Source: Peptostreptococcaceae bacterium
Lineage (GTDB): Bacteria; Bacillota; Clostridia; Peptostreptococcales; BM714
DNA: 42,708 bases
Reading direction: 5' to 3'
NCBI GenBank assembly: GCA_016649995.1
Contig: JAENWJ010000011.1
Location: forward strand, 1 to 42,708
A program made the translations under genes and the position numbers. Under the pieces are notes generated by a model, which did not search any database, was not told where the DNA came from, and saw only the letters and a program-made list of their open reading frames with translations. Positions 15,630-24,073 of the stretch are shown here, piece after piece (within the stretch, counting starts at the first letter, position 1; each line of letters starts with the position of its first letter).

Positions 15630-16709
15630 TTAAATAAAAACTTTTAAAACCGAATCAGAACCACAAAGAAAGAGCATGGGGCCATAGTACATTCCAAAAT
15701 CCAGAATGTCTCCGACTTTTATACCTACCGTGCAATCCTCAATATCCAATATCAGATGATCGCTGCTTGCCCCCAAAACGAATGCCCCCTCAAGTTTTGG
15801 AATCAGCTTGTCGGGCTGCCCGAAGTCTCCTCTGCCCACAGCAATAAGCGCCCTCTTTCTTCTTCCCTTGTCCTCGAAAACAGGCTTTTCTCCGAAGGCA
15901 TTTACCAACATATCCCCAACGGGATGGGTAGGTTTCGTTTTGACCTCAACCACCTCGGCCTTTAGCACGAATGCATCCCTCTCCAGACCTTCTATTTTGC
16001 AATCAAAGTATTCCTCCATGTCTCTTGCCGTAAGAATGGCCTCCCCTATCCTGAGATGGTTGATCCTTTCGGGCATTTCGCCTTTTACAAGAAGCTTAAG
16101 GGATGATGTTGCTCCTCCCGATATAATTTCAAGGCGTCTGCCTATCCTCTCCTCGATTCTTTCAGCAAGCTTAACAAGCCTGTCCAGATTCTCACGAGTT
16201 GGGGCTATGGATCCATAGCAACCGAGGTTTGTACCTATTCCCTTAAGGCGAACTCGCTTTAAATTGTTTTCAACAAAAGAGGCTGCCTCCAGAAGCTCCT
16301 CTTCATCGAAATATCCTTCTCTCAGATCCCCAAGATCTGCCATAAGAATGACGCTATGGCTTTTATCGTTACGCTCGCAGGCCTCTTCAATTTCCTTCAG
16401 TACCGCAATTTCCGAATTAAGGCTCATATGAACATTGCAAACAAGATTGTCTGCTTCAGATATCATCGGAATTCGAAGGAGAAGAATTTCCGCATCCAGG
16501 CCCCCTCTTCTCATGCTTAATATGTGGTTCATTCTCGAATCTGCAAGGCATGAAATGCCCCCTTCCAAGAATGCCGCCGCAACAGGCAAGAGCGCTTCCG
16601 CCCCCTTTACCACTCCAGCAACTTCAATTCCTCTATCACAACAAATTTTCTTGATTGTTTCGGCATTGTTTTTTATCTTTTTAAGATTTATTTCAAGTAC
16701 AGGATACAT
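15630..16709 (-). CDS. PLP-dependent amino acid racemase, ornithine racemase-like
   Basis: A 359-residue fold-III (alanine-racemase-like) PLP enzyme. The Schiff-base lysine is K35 in GVVKGAEAL; other marks are LRIPMISEADNL, GIGTNLGCYGSIAPT and ISGGATSSLKLL (phosphate binding). These blocks match the clostridial ornithine racemase / YhfX-type group rather than alanine racemase. Ornithine racemase starts the D-ornithine route of oxidative ornithine fermentation; the other genes of that route are not in the window. ATG 16709 has GGGAGG at 6 nt, and the longer frame to 16745 lacks a site. It lies between DUF1836 and LysE genes, probably one operon. Substrate is inferred from family and context. 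Confidence 0.8.
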   Translation of the reverse strand: MYPVLEINLKKIKNNAETIKKICCDRGIEVAGVVKGAEALLPVAAAFLEGGISCLADSRMNHILSMRRGGLDAEILLLRIPMISEADNLVCNVHMSLNSEIAVLKEIEEACERNDKSHSVILMADLGDLREGYFDEEELLEAASFVENNLKRVRLKGIGTNLGCYGSIAPTRENLDRLVKLAERIEERIGRRLEIISGGATSSLKLLVKGEMPERINHLRIGEAILTARDMEEYFDCKIEGLERDAFVLKAEVVEVKTKPTHPVGDMLVNAFGEKPVFEDKGRRKRALIAVGRGDFGQPDKLIPKLEGAFVLGASSDHLILDIEDCTVGIKVGDILDFGMYYGPMLFLCGSDSVLKVFI

Positions 16710-16722
16710 ATGTAGCCCTCCC

Positions 16723-17229
16723 TTATTTTTCAACCGTAAGATCATCCATTAGCTTTTCCGCCAAACGCTTCTTTAAATCAGCTTCAATGGCCAATTCAAT
16801 GATTTCTGCAATTTTTTCACCTTCAGGCATTTCGTCCCACGCCTTTTCGTAGCGCTTCAGAAGCCTTTCAATCGTTTTTTCTTCCGATGCCCTAAATAAC
16901 TCATATCCGTCTTCGATGGAACCCTCAAGCATCCCAAACAGCTTCTCTATATCCTTTAAGGAAAGGACATTCTTTAGGTGATATAGCATAATTATTCTTT
17001 CAATCCGCTCCTTGCCGTACTTCTTCTTGTGGGGGCGTTTGATAACCCTCGCCTTCACATAATTGTTTATCATGGTCTTAGTCATGGCCTTGTCGCCTTT
17101 TCCCCTCTCGAAGACCCCAAGCCTTTCCTCAAGAAACCCCAATATCTGATCCATGTAAAGCTCGATTTCCGGTATGGTCTCCGACGGAATGCCGGGCGTT
17201 TTCAGAAAGCTTTCAATCTTTGAATTCAA
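16723..17229 (-). CDS. DUF1836 protein, probable MerR-like regulator
   Basis: A 168-residue protein with the DUF1836 pattern: MTKTMINNYVKARVIKRPHK (about 49-68) followed by RIERIIMLYHLKNVLSLKDI, a helix-turn-helix related to MerR. It is predicted to bind DNA; nothing is known of its targets. It starts with TTG at 17229, placed 8 nt after AAGGAGG. It is the first gene of a likely operon with the racemase (13 nt gap) and the LysE exporter, so control of those genes is a fair inference. Confidence 0.82.
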   Translation of the reverse strand: MNSKIESFLKTPGIPSETIPEIELYMDQILGFLEERLGVFERGKGDKAMTKTMINNYVKARVIKRPHKKKYGKERIERIIMLYHLKNVLSLKDIEKLFGMLEGSIEDGYELFRASEEKTIERLLKRYEKAWDEMPEGEKIAEIIELAIEADLKKRLAEKLMDDLTVEK

Positions 17230-17304
17230 TTTCTATTCCTCCTTAGACTCTTATATACTGTTTTCTCCACAAATGACGATTCTCCTGTTTTATTAATCCG
17301 CTTC

Positions 17305-17333
17305 TTGCATTTTATAGCGTGTCTTGTTATAAT
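17305..17333 (+). promoter_or_regulatory. Promoter of the hemolysin III gene
   Basis: -35 TTGCAT (17305-17310) and consensus -10 TATAAT (17328-17333) with 17 bp between. Downstream, ATCACATAGT and ATCACATACT form a tandem near-repeat (17340-17359), which could be an operator. Confidence 0.75.
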
Positions 17334-17376
17334 CAATATATCACATAGTATCACATACTATATAGGAGGTCTTTTT

Positions 17377-18030
17377 ATGTTTGGTAAAATACGCGAACCG
17401 GTCAACACAATTACGCACTTTTGCGGAGCCATTCTGTCCGTAGCCGGACTCATCTGGATGCTTTTTAAAGTGCTTAGACATCCTGCTCCGGCCTATCTGG
17501 TTTCTGTTGTCGTGTTCGGCCTAAGCCTCATTCTACTTTACGGCGCTTCCTCTTGCTATCACTGGGTTAAAGCCTCGCCCTCAACAATAAGAGTTCTTAG
17601 AAAAATCGATCATTCTATGATCTACATTCTGATTGCGGGAACATACACGCCTGTTTGCCTTCTTGGGCTTCCACAGCCATTAGGATTTTGGCTTCTTTCA
17701 GGAATATGGTCGCTTGCCGTTCTTGGCATAGTCCTCAAATTCATTTGGCTAGGTGCTCCCAGGTTCATCTATACCGCTTTCTATTTGTTTTTGGGATGGC
17801 TTTCAGTCTTTTTCATAGTCCCAATATACAAGACCATTCCTATTCATGGATTTCTACTGTTTCTGATTGGGGGCCTTTTATATACTTCAGGGGCTGTCAT
17901 ATATGCCTTCAAGCCTTCAAGATTTAGGGTTTCAATTTTCGGTTTTCATGAAATTTTCCACCTTTTTATACTTGGGGGAAGCCTTTCGCATTTTGTAATG
18001 GTCAGCAGGTACCTTCTTCCAAGCCTGTAA
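17377..18030 (+). CDS. Hemolysin III family membrane protein
   Basis: A 217-residue integral membrane protein of the HlyIII/adiponectin-receptor-like (PAQR) superfamily. It has about seven membrane helices and the conserved polar residues of the family: REPVNTITHFCGA at the start, SSCYHW (about 62), RKIDHSMIYILIAGTYTP (about 76-93) and the C-terminal GFHEIFHLFILGGSLSH (about 188-204). The conserved H and D residues are thought to hold a zinc ion, pointing to a hydrolase-like activity; hemolysis itself is not established. ATG 17377 follows AGGAGG at 7 nt. Monocistronic. Confidence 0.88.
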   Translation: MFGKIREPVNTITHFCGAILSVAGLIWMLFKVLRHPAPAYLVSVVVFGLSLILLYGASSCYHWVKASPSTIRVLRKIDHSMIYILIAGTYTPVCLLGLPQPLGFWLLSGIWSLAVLGIVLKFIWLGAPRFIYTAFYLFLGWLSVFFIVPIYKTIPIHGFLLFLIGGLLYTSGAVIYAFKPSRFRVSIFGFHEIFHLFILGGSLSHFVMVSRYLLPSL

Positions 18031-18046
18031 GATTGATTTAATTTTA

Positions 18047-18102
18047 AATAATGGTTGCAAGGACAACTATCTCGTGTTATAGTTGTCCTTGCAACCATTA
18101 TT
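18047..18102 (+). promoter_or_regulatory. Long palindromic operator and promoter of marR-MATE operon
   Basis: Perfect 24-bp inverted arms (18047-18070 and 18079-18102) flank an 8-nt centre. Inside lie a -35 TTGCAA (18055-18060) and a -10 TATAGT (18078-18083) with 17 bp spacing. MarR binding here would block transcription. It begins 16 nt after the hemolysin III stop and might also form a transcript-ending hairpin for that gene, though no T-run follows. Confidence 0.85.
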
Positions 18103-18126
18103 ATTTTGCGATTCAAGGAGGTTCTC

Positions 18127-18597
18127 ATGCAAAATCCTAACATATCTTTGGGAAAATATATTTCTATCATTTATAGACATGGCAAAATGCATATCAATGA
18201 AAAAATAAAGCAGTATGGACTCAGCGAGGGCCAGGCCGTCTATTTAATGGCTCTCTACCATCATGACGGAATACGGCAGGAGGACCTATGCAGGAGTATC
18301 AACATAGACAAGGGCACCACTGCCAAGGCTCTCAAGAAGCTTGAGTCTTCGGGCTATGTTTCCAAGCAAATAGACTCTTTAGACAAGCGCGCATACAGGA
18401 TATACCTGACCGACAAGGCTCTTTCACTAAAGGACGATATAAAATCCATATATATGGGATGGACGGATATTTTAGCAAATGAGATGTCGGCACAGCAAAG
18501 GGAATCCGCCATTGAGTTGCTCAAAATCATGAGCGAAAAAGCCGCAAACAACACATTTGAAATTCATCGAAACAAAGAACAGGAGAACACACAATGA
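18127..18597 (+). CDS. MarR family transcriptional regulator
   Basis: A 156-residue winged-helix regulator: dimer helix at the start (ISIIYRHGKMHINEKIKQYG), recognition region RQEDLCRSINIDKGTTAKAL (about 57-76) and wing KQIDSLDKRAYRIYLT (about 87-102). ATG 18127 follows AAGGAGG at 7 nt; the frame opens further upstream, inside the operator, without a ribosome site. It overlaps the MATE gene by 4 nt, so the two are translationally coupled. The pair resembles MepR-MepA: a drug-responsive repressor of its own operon. Confidence 0.92.
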   Translation: MQNPNISLGKYISIIYRHGKMHINEKIKQYGLSEGQAVYLMALYHHDGIRQEDLCRSINIDKGTTAKALKKLESSGYVSKQIDSLDKRAYRIYLTDKALSLKDDIKSIYMGWTDILANEMSAQQRESAIELLKIMSEKAANNTFEIHRNKEQENTQ

Positions 18598-19970
18598 ACG
18601 AACGAAGCATACAACTCGGAAACGAAAAAATCAGCAAATTGCTATTGCGCATGTCGCTTCCGGCAACCATTGGGATGATAGTCAACGCACTCTACAATGT
18701 GGTGGATACCATATTCATAGGGCGCGGCGTTGGAACGCTTGCCATAGGCGGCCTATCCATCGCTTTCCCGATACAAATGATAATAATGGCATTCGCACAA
18801 ATGGTGGGAATAGGAGCTGCATCTGCTATATCAAGGAGCTTGGGAGCCGGGGAAATTGAAAAGGCGGATCATGTTGCCGGGAATTCCTTCGGTGCTATTT
18901 TGCTTATAAGCTCGATTGTTATGGCCGTCGGTCTTTTTTTCACCGATCCACTACTTAGACTATTCGGCGCGACAGACGCAATACTTCCTTATGCAAGGGA
19001 CTACATCAGAATCATCCTGATGGGCAGCGTCTTCTTTTCCTTTACTGTTTCAGCTAACAATTTGGTGCGAGCCGAAGGAAGTGCCAAGGTATCAATGATT
19101 GCTATGCTAATAGGTACAGGCTTAAACATAATACTTGACCCTATATTCATTTTCACATTGGATATGGGTATACGCGGAGCGGCGCTCGCAACAATAATTT
19201 CGCAATTCTGTTCTTTCATATACATCACTCGATACCTATACAGCGACCAAAGCATTCTCAAGGTGCGCTGGCATCATCTCAAACCTGATTTTAAGATTTT
19301 AAAGGAAATAGTCACTGTTGGATTGGCTTCCTTCGCAAGACAGGTTGCCGGAAGTTTCGTTGCTATTCTTGTCAACCATTCTTTGGCTTTCTATGGCGGA
19401 AACTTGGCCATATCAATTTTCGGAGTCATCAGGCGTGTAACTATGTTCCTTTTCATGCCTCTCTTCGGTGTAGTTCAAGGACTTCAACCTATAGTCGGTT
19501 TTAATTACGGAGCCAAAAAATACGGACGGGTTAAGGAAGCCGTCAAGCTGGCGATTTTGACAACAACTATTTTCGCAAGCGTAAGCGTATTGATGGGAGA
19601 AATCTTTCCCTATGCAATATTTAATATCTTTAGCACAGATGCAGAATTGATTTCTCAGGGAGCCCCGGCTCTCCGATTGGTAATACTTATGATTCCCGTT
19701 ATCGGAGTTCAAATAGTGGGAGCAGCTCTTTTCCAATCCCTTGGCAAAGCTCTACCTTCACTAGTCTTGTCCCTTCTACGGCAAGTATTGCTTTTGATTC
19801 CGCTGCTTCTATTTCTTCCCAGAATCGGAAGCCTTGGGCTGACAGGCATTTGGATATCATATCCCATTGCCGATTTGTTCTCTACAATTCTGACCGGAAC
19901 ACTCATATTCGGAGAACTGAAGAAAATGAAAGACTGCGAAGAAGCTCTGCCTGAAAGCTCTTGTGTCTAA
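18594..19970 (+). CDS. MATE family multidrug efflux transporter, MepA-like
   Basis: A 458-residue membrane protein with about twelve helices in two similar halves. MATE blocks are LLLRMSLPATIGMIVNALYN at the start, AFAQMVGIGAASAISRSLGAG (about 64-84) and the second-half QGLQPIVGFNYGAKKYGRV (about 298-316). It exports cationic compounds using Na+ or H+ gradients. ATG 18594 overlaps the marR stop (ATGA-type coupling), with AGGAG just upstream. Followed by a strong terminator. Specific drugs cannot be predicted. Confidence 0.92.
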   Translation: MNERSIQLGNEKISKLLLRMSLPATIGMIVNALYNVVDTIFIGRGVGTLAIGGLSIAFPIQMIIMAFAQMVGIGAASAISRSLGAGEIEKADHVAGNSFGAILLISSIVMAVGLFFTDPLLRLFGATDAILPYARDYIRIILMGSVFFSFTVSANNLVRAEGSAKVSMIAMLIGTGLNIILDPIFIFTLDMGIRGAALATIISQFCSFIYITRYLYSDQSILKVRWHHLKPDFKILKEIVTVGLASFARQVAGSFVAILVNHSLAFYGGNLAISIFGVIRRVTMFLFMPLFGVVQGLQPIVGFNYGAKKYGRVKEAVKLAILTTTIFASVSVLMGEIFPYAIFNIFSTDAELISQGAPALRLVILMIPVIGVQIVGAALFQSLGKALPSLVLSLLRQVLLLIPLLLFLPRIGSLGLTGIWISYPIADLFSTILTGTLIFGELKKMKDCEEALPESSCV

Positions 19971-19978
19971 CTTAACCC

Positions 19979-20011
19979 TTATCCACAAAATATTGTGCAT
20001 AGTGTGGACAA
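19979..20011. other. Pair of inverted DnaA-box-like sites
   Basis: TTATCCACA (19979-19987, the classical DnaA consensus) and TGTGGACAA (20003-20011, i.e. TTGTCCACA on the minus strand) face each other across 15 nt. They lie between the MATE stop and its terminator. There is no AT-rich unwinding region or dnaA/dnaN, so this is not an origin. Confidence 0.35.
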
Positions 20012-20054
20012 AATCGCCTTCTCTCCCCAATAAATGGGTTGAGCAGGCGATTTT
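20011..20054. terminator. Terminator between MATE and cyclase genes
   Basis: Outer stem AAATCGCC (20011-20018) with GGCGATTT (20046-20053), an inner partial stem CTCCCC/GGGTTGAG, then a run of seven T on the plus strand. It serves the MATE operon and, in reverse, the cyclase gene. Confidence 0.82.
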
Positions 20055-20059
20055 TTTAT

Positions 20060-20707
20060 TTAAAGCGTACCTATTATGGCGATTGCCCTTACGGGAGATC
20101 CGTCCGCGTTTATTGTTTTAAGCGGCATGCATGAAAACCAAAAAATATCTTCACCGATAAGCCTATCCAAATCCTTTAGATTCTCGACTATTACCATTCC
20201 CTTTCCAAGAATAATTCGGTGGTTCGTCAAAAGCAAGTCTTCGACAGGATCGGCTGAGATGGTGTCGAATCCTACTCCCTTAAGCGAAAATGAGGCAAGA
20301 TACATAGCGGCATCTATATCGAGGCATGGAAAGTTGTCATAGTATTCATCCTCTCCCCAATATCTGCTCCAATCCGTATGAAAAAGCACATAATCCGCTT
20401 CCCTTATTTCGTTTTCTCTTTCTTTTAAACTGTTTTTTTCAATAATCCCTCCCGCAGCACCCGATGAGTCGATCACAAATGCCTTACCAAAAAAATGCTC
20501 CGCATCGTATCTGTCTAGTGTTTTTCCATTCCGCAACAAATGGGCCGGGGCATCCATATGTGTTCCCGTGTGTGAATACATCTTTAGTATCTTTTCCTCA
20601 AAGCCGTCTTTTTCGATTGTGTTGGCCTTGATTATTTCGGGCGGCTCCGTTCCCGGAAAAACCGGCATGTCAGGTTCTATCAAATGTGTCAAATCAAATA
20701 TTTTCAT
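20060..20707 (-). CDS. Cyclase family protein (kynurenine formamidase-like metal hydrolase)
   Basis: A 215-residue member of the cyclase/KynB superfamily. The metal-binding signature HTGTHMDAPAH lies near residues 46-56, preceded by the usual DLTHLIEPDMPVFPG opening. Members hydrolyse N-formylkynurenine, isatin or related amides, or act in polyketide cyclisation; no tryptophan-degradation genes are nearby, so the substrate is open. ATG 20707 or GTG 20713 could start it; AAGGAG lies 10 nt before the ATG and 4 nt before the GTG. It is a single-gene unit. Confidence 0.87.
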   Translation of the reverse strand: MKIFDLTHLIEPDMPVFPGTEPPEIIKANTIEKDGFEEKILKMYSHTGTHMDAPAHLLRNGKTLDRYDAEHFFGKAFVIDSSGAAGGIIEKNSLKERENEIREADYVLFHTDWSRYWGEDEYYDNFPCLDIDAAMYLASFSLKGVGFDTISADPVEDLLLTNHRIILGKGMVIVENLKDLDRLIGEDIFWFSCMPLKTINADGSPVRAIAIIGTL

Positions 20708-20843
20708 GTTCACAAATCTCCTTTTGAATAATCAATCTTTTAGCATTTCCAGCCATGTCTACAGTTTACTATAATTCAAAATCAAAAGACATAACTCGGT
20801 TTCTTTTGCTGTATACTAAGAGCAAGAGAAAGAGGTGGTTTTT

Positions 20844-21281
20844 ATGTCTATATTCATCGATGCGGACGGATGCCCCGTGGTTTCACTGAGCGTTAAAATG
20901 GCTGCTCTACGCGGAATGGATGCCTTCATTGTAAAGAACTATTCACACGAAATCGAGAATGCTTATGCAACTGTGATAACCGTCGACAAATCCCTTGACA
21001 GCGCAGACTATTACATAGCAAACCATATTAAACTAGGCGACATAGTAGTAACTCAGGATTACGGACTTGCTGCAATGGTTTTATCACGAGGTGGAAAATG
21101 TATTACCCAAAACGGGCTCGTCATATCTGACGTCAACATAGGTCGGCTTCTTGGCAGCCGCCACATGAACCACATCATACGAAAAGGGGGAGGACGAGGT
21201 TCCCGATTCAAAAAAAGAAGCCCCGAAAATGATAGGGCTTTCGAGGCCTCTCTAAAAGAACTGCTTGACTCCAATTTTTAA
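20844..21281 (+). CDS. UPF0178 (YaiI/YqxD, DUF188) family protein
   Basis: A 145-residue protein with the UPF0178 opening IFIDADGCPV and the motif GDIVVTQDYGLAAMVLSRGG (about 65-84). The acidic residues resemble those of PIN-like nucleases, so an RNase role has been suggested for the family but is unproven. ATG 20844 is preceded by AGAGGTGG; an in-frame GTG at 20835 lies within that site and is rejected. Its 3' end overlaps the convergent nitrilase gene by 4 nt. Confidence 0.88.
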   Translation: MSIFIDADGCPVVSLSVKMAALRGMDAFIVKNYSHEIENAYATVITVDKSLDSADYYIANHIKLGDIVVTQDYGLAAMVLSRGGKCITQNGLVISDVNIGRLLGSRHMNHIIRKGGGRGSRFKKRSPENDRAFEASLKELLDSNF

Positions 21282-22837
21282 TCAGCTTTGCAATCGTTAA
21301 TCATTTTCTTAACATTCAGCTCGTAAAGATCGGTTCGCCGATTTTTCCAAAGAGTAACGGTGCCGTCCCTTCTAGTCCGCTTCAAAAGTTCAAGGTCCAA
21401 GTCCCCTACCACAACCATTTCGATGTTAGGGGTGCATTCACCCATTATTCCGTCACGGGGGAATGCGAAATCAGATGGTGTGAATATAGCCGACTGAGCG
21501 TACTGGATGTCCATATTTTCAACCTGGGTCATGTTGCCTACTGTGCCTGCAATGACTGAATAGACTTGATTTTCTACCGCACGAGCCTGGGCACAATAGC
21601 GCACTCTCATATACCCCTGCCGCTCGTCGGTGCAGAAGGGTGTGAATATAATTTGGGCTCCCTTTTCTGTCACAATTCTGGAAAGCTCCGGATATTCGAT
21701 GTCATAACATATTAGAATGGCGATTCTACCGGAATCCGTGTCGAAAACCTTGATTTCGTTTCCCGGAGAAATTCCCCACCACCTCTGTTCATTGGGGGTG
21801 ATGTGGATTTTATATTGCTTCTCGATGGTACCGTCCCTACGAAAAAGATAGGCCACATTGTAGATCCGGCCGTCCTCCTCAACAAAATGGGATCCGCCTA
21901 TGATGTTGACATTATACTTGACGGCAAAAGCCGTGAACATTTCAATGTAGGGCTCAGTATATGCAGTAAGCTTACGGATTGCATCGCTAGGAGACTTGCC
22001 TCCCAAAAATGAGAGCAGTTGGGTTGTAAAAATCTCCGGAAAAACCACGAAATCAGATTTGTAATTGGATGCAATATCCACGAAATACTCACATTGATTG
22101 GCAAATTCCTTAAAAGATTCAATCCTTTTCATCATGTACTGTATGACGCAGGTCCTTACCGGAAAAGCCGTCTTGAAGTGCCTCTTGGTCTTGGGATGGA
22201 AATCCACATTATACCATTCCATTAATGTGGCGTATTTGAGAGAGGCTTCATCATCCGGAAGGTAGTTGCGGTTGATACGCTTCACCACGAATCCGTTGCT
22301 GAGCTGGAAGGTTAGTATCGGGTCTCGAAGATCGTGACGCATGACCTTTCGTACATACTCGGCCGGAGTCAACTCATCTGCGTATTTGTGATAATTGGGG
22401 ATTCGTCCGCCTATAACGATGCTTTTAAGATTCCAGTCCCGTGCCAAATCCTTTCTGGCCTCGTAAAGTCTTCTCCCAATTTTCATGGCCCTGTACTCAG
22501 GATGAACCATGACCTCGATGCCGTAAAGATTATACCCCTCGGAATCATGGGTGCTGATGGTCCCTTCCCCCGTAATTTCATCCCATGTGTGCTGGTCTTC
22601 ATACTCGTCAAAAGTAACTATTAGGCTCGAGCTCGACCCTATGATTCTACCATCGTAATCGACGCAAATCTGTCCCTCCGGAAAAAGGGTTATGTGGCTC
22701 TCCAGTTGGTCAATACGCCAAGGATCCATTTCCGGAAAACAGATCTTCTGAAGCGCTATAATCTCATTAAAATCCTCCCGCTTTATCTGCCTTACAATAA
22801 GTTTCTTCTCGAATTTTGACAAGTCAATGTTTGGCAC
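21278..22837 (-). CDS. GNAT-nitrilase fusion protein (carbon-nitrogen hydrolase)
   Basis: A 519-residue two-domain protein. Residues about 10-190 are a GNAT acetyltransferase-like domain (QICFPEMDPWRIDQL; GIEVMVHPEYRAMKIGRRLYEARKD, with the acetyl-CoA loop). Residues about 215-500 form a nitrilase-superfamily domain with the triad glutamate in VVFPEIF, lysine in EKQYKIHITPNE and cysteine in ILICYDIEYPE. This fusion is widely conserved, but its amide substrate is unknown; coupled acetylation and amide hydrolysis is a guess. The start is GTG 22837, 6 nt after GAGAGG; the upstream frame to 22870 lacks a site. Confidence 0.9.
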   Translation of the reverse strand: MPNIDLSKFEKKLIVRQIKREDFNEIIALQKICFPEMDPWRIDQLESHITLFPEGQICVDYDGRIIGSSSSLIVTFDEYEDQHTWDEITGEGTISTHDSEGYNLYGIEVMVHPEYRAMKIGRRLYEARKDLARDWNLKSIVIGGRIPNYHKYADELTPAEYVRKVMRHDLRDPILTFQLSNGFVVKRINRNYLPDDEASLKYATLMEWYNVDFHPKTKRHFKTAFPVRTCVIQYMMKRIESFKEFANQCEYFVDIASNYKSDFVVFPEIFTTQLLSFLGGKSPSDAIRKLTAYTEPYIEMFTAFAVKYNVNIIGGSHFVEEDGRIYNVAYLFRRDGTIEKQYKIHITPNEQRWWGISPGNEIKVFDTDSGRIAILICYDIEYPELSRIVTEKGAQIIFTPFCTDERQGYMRVRYCAQARAVENQVYSVIAGTVGNMTQVENMDIQYAQSAIFTPSDFAFPRDGIMGECTPNIEMVVVGDLDLELLKRTRRDGTVTLWKNRRTDLYELNVKKMINDCKAD

Positions 22838-22988
22838 TTTAATCCTCTCCCTTTTATTAATATAATTCATTTATACCCATCCATGGCCTCTTGTCAACCA
22901 TAAAGCAAGACCTGTACCTGCCCTGCTTTAATCAAAAGAAAAACCTCTACTGAGAGAGGATGCATAATAACTGCATTAAATTATTTTC

Positions 22989-24044
22989 TCACTTTTCCAC
23001 AACATCGGCCTTTCGGAAAAAGACCTTGTCCACCAACCATGCTTCAATAGCATCTACGGCTTCGTCAATGTCTTCGTATGTGATTTCCAAATCATATTCG
23101 AGAACATTTTTTATGGAGTAATCATATAGTCCGTCGTAATAGGACTCCATGAGGTATCGTATAACCTCGTGGTATTCATCATTTTTAACCTGGCCCACAA
23201 GTCGATCGGCAGCATCTCCTCCCAATCGCTTTCTAAGGGCCTCTATTGCTCCAATTATTTGCTTCTCAGTTTCAGGCGAAACATAGTCGTCGGCGATTAT
23301 TTTGACGCGATTTTCAATGTTTGTGTCAACGAGTATGTGAACCCCTCTTTTCATAGCCTGAAAGAAATTTTCCTTCAGGTGGAGATCTCCAATACGTTTG
23401 CTTTCACTCTCAAGTATAAAATAATCGTCCCAATCTTTAAGGTTTTCGAAAAGCAACGTATCGAACCGCTTCTGAGTAGGGCCTCTTCCACCGAATGGTA
23501 TTCTACCGAAAACTGACCCTGAGTTGCTTGCATGGGCCTCAAGGTCTACCGTATGGACTCCCCTTTTCTTAAGCTTTTTAAGTATTTCCGTCTTGCCGAC
23601 CCCTGTCCTTCCATGGAGAACCACAAAGGTCAGTTTTTCCACATCCTTCTCAAGATACGCGTTCACAATTCTCCTGTATTCCTTGTAGCCGCCTTCAAGT
23701 TGCAAAACATTCCCCATTCCCAAAGACCGAAAAAACGCAACAACTGCGCGGCTTCGCATGCCTCCCCGCCAGCAGTATACTACTACGCGGTCATGCTTGC
23801 TCGAAAGAGCCTGTATCTGTGTATATAAAAGCTCTAGTTTTTTTGATGCAACCCGTATGCCTTCAAGCTTCGCTTCGCTCCGATCCTCTCTATATATTGT
23901 TCCTATGCGGGACCTCTCTTCGTCATTAAAAAGCGCGAAATTCAAAGCCCCTTCCAAATGGTCCTCTGCGAATTCTCCTTCAGAACGAACATCCAAAAAG
24001 ATGTAGTTTTTCCCTGAAAGAGCCTTCTCAACACTTATAGTCAT
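22989..24044 (-). CDS. mnmH: tRNA 2-selenouridine synthase
   Basis: A 351-residue MnmH (SelU/YbbB) that replaces sulfur by selenium at the wobble 2-thiouridine of Lys, Glu and Gln tRNAs, using selenophosphate and a geranylated intermediate. It has a rhodanese domain (residues about 3-125) with the active cysteine in VVYCWRGGMRS, then a P-loop domain with GRTGVGKTE (about 147-155). Its presence implies that the cell makes selenophosphate (selD elsewhere). The frame opens at 24068, but ATG 24044 has GGAAG at 5 nt and matches the usual family beginning. It follows the S1-domain gene by 29 nt, probably in one operon. Confidence 0.9.
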   Translation of the reverse strand: MTISVEKALSGKNYIFLDVRSEGEFAEDHLEGALNFALFNDEERSRIGTIYREDRSEAKLEGIRVASKKLELLYTQIQALSSKHDRVVVYCWRGGMRSRAVVAFFRSLGMGNVLQLEGGYKEYRRIVNAYLEKDVEKLTFVVLHGRTGVGKTEILKKLKKRGVHTVDLEAHASNSGSVFGRIPFGGRGPTQKRFDTLLFENLKDWDDYFILESESKRIGDLHLKENFFQAMKRGVHILVDTNIENRVKIIADDYVSPETEKQIIGAIEALRKRLGGDAADRLVGQVKNDEYHEVIRYLMESYYDGLYDYSIKNVLEYDLEITYEDIDEAVDAIEAWLVDKVFFRKADVVEK

Positions 24045-24073
24045 ACTTTCTTCCATAATCTCAATCATTCCTT

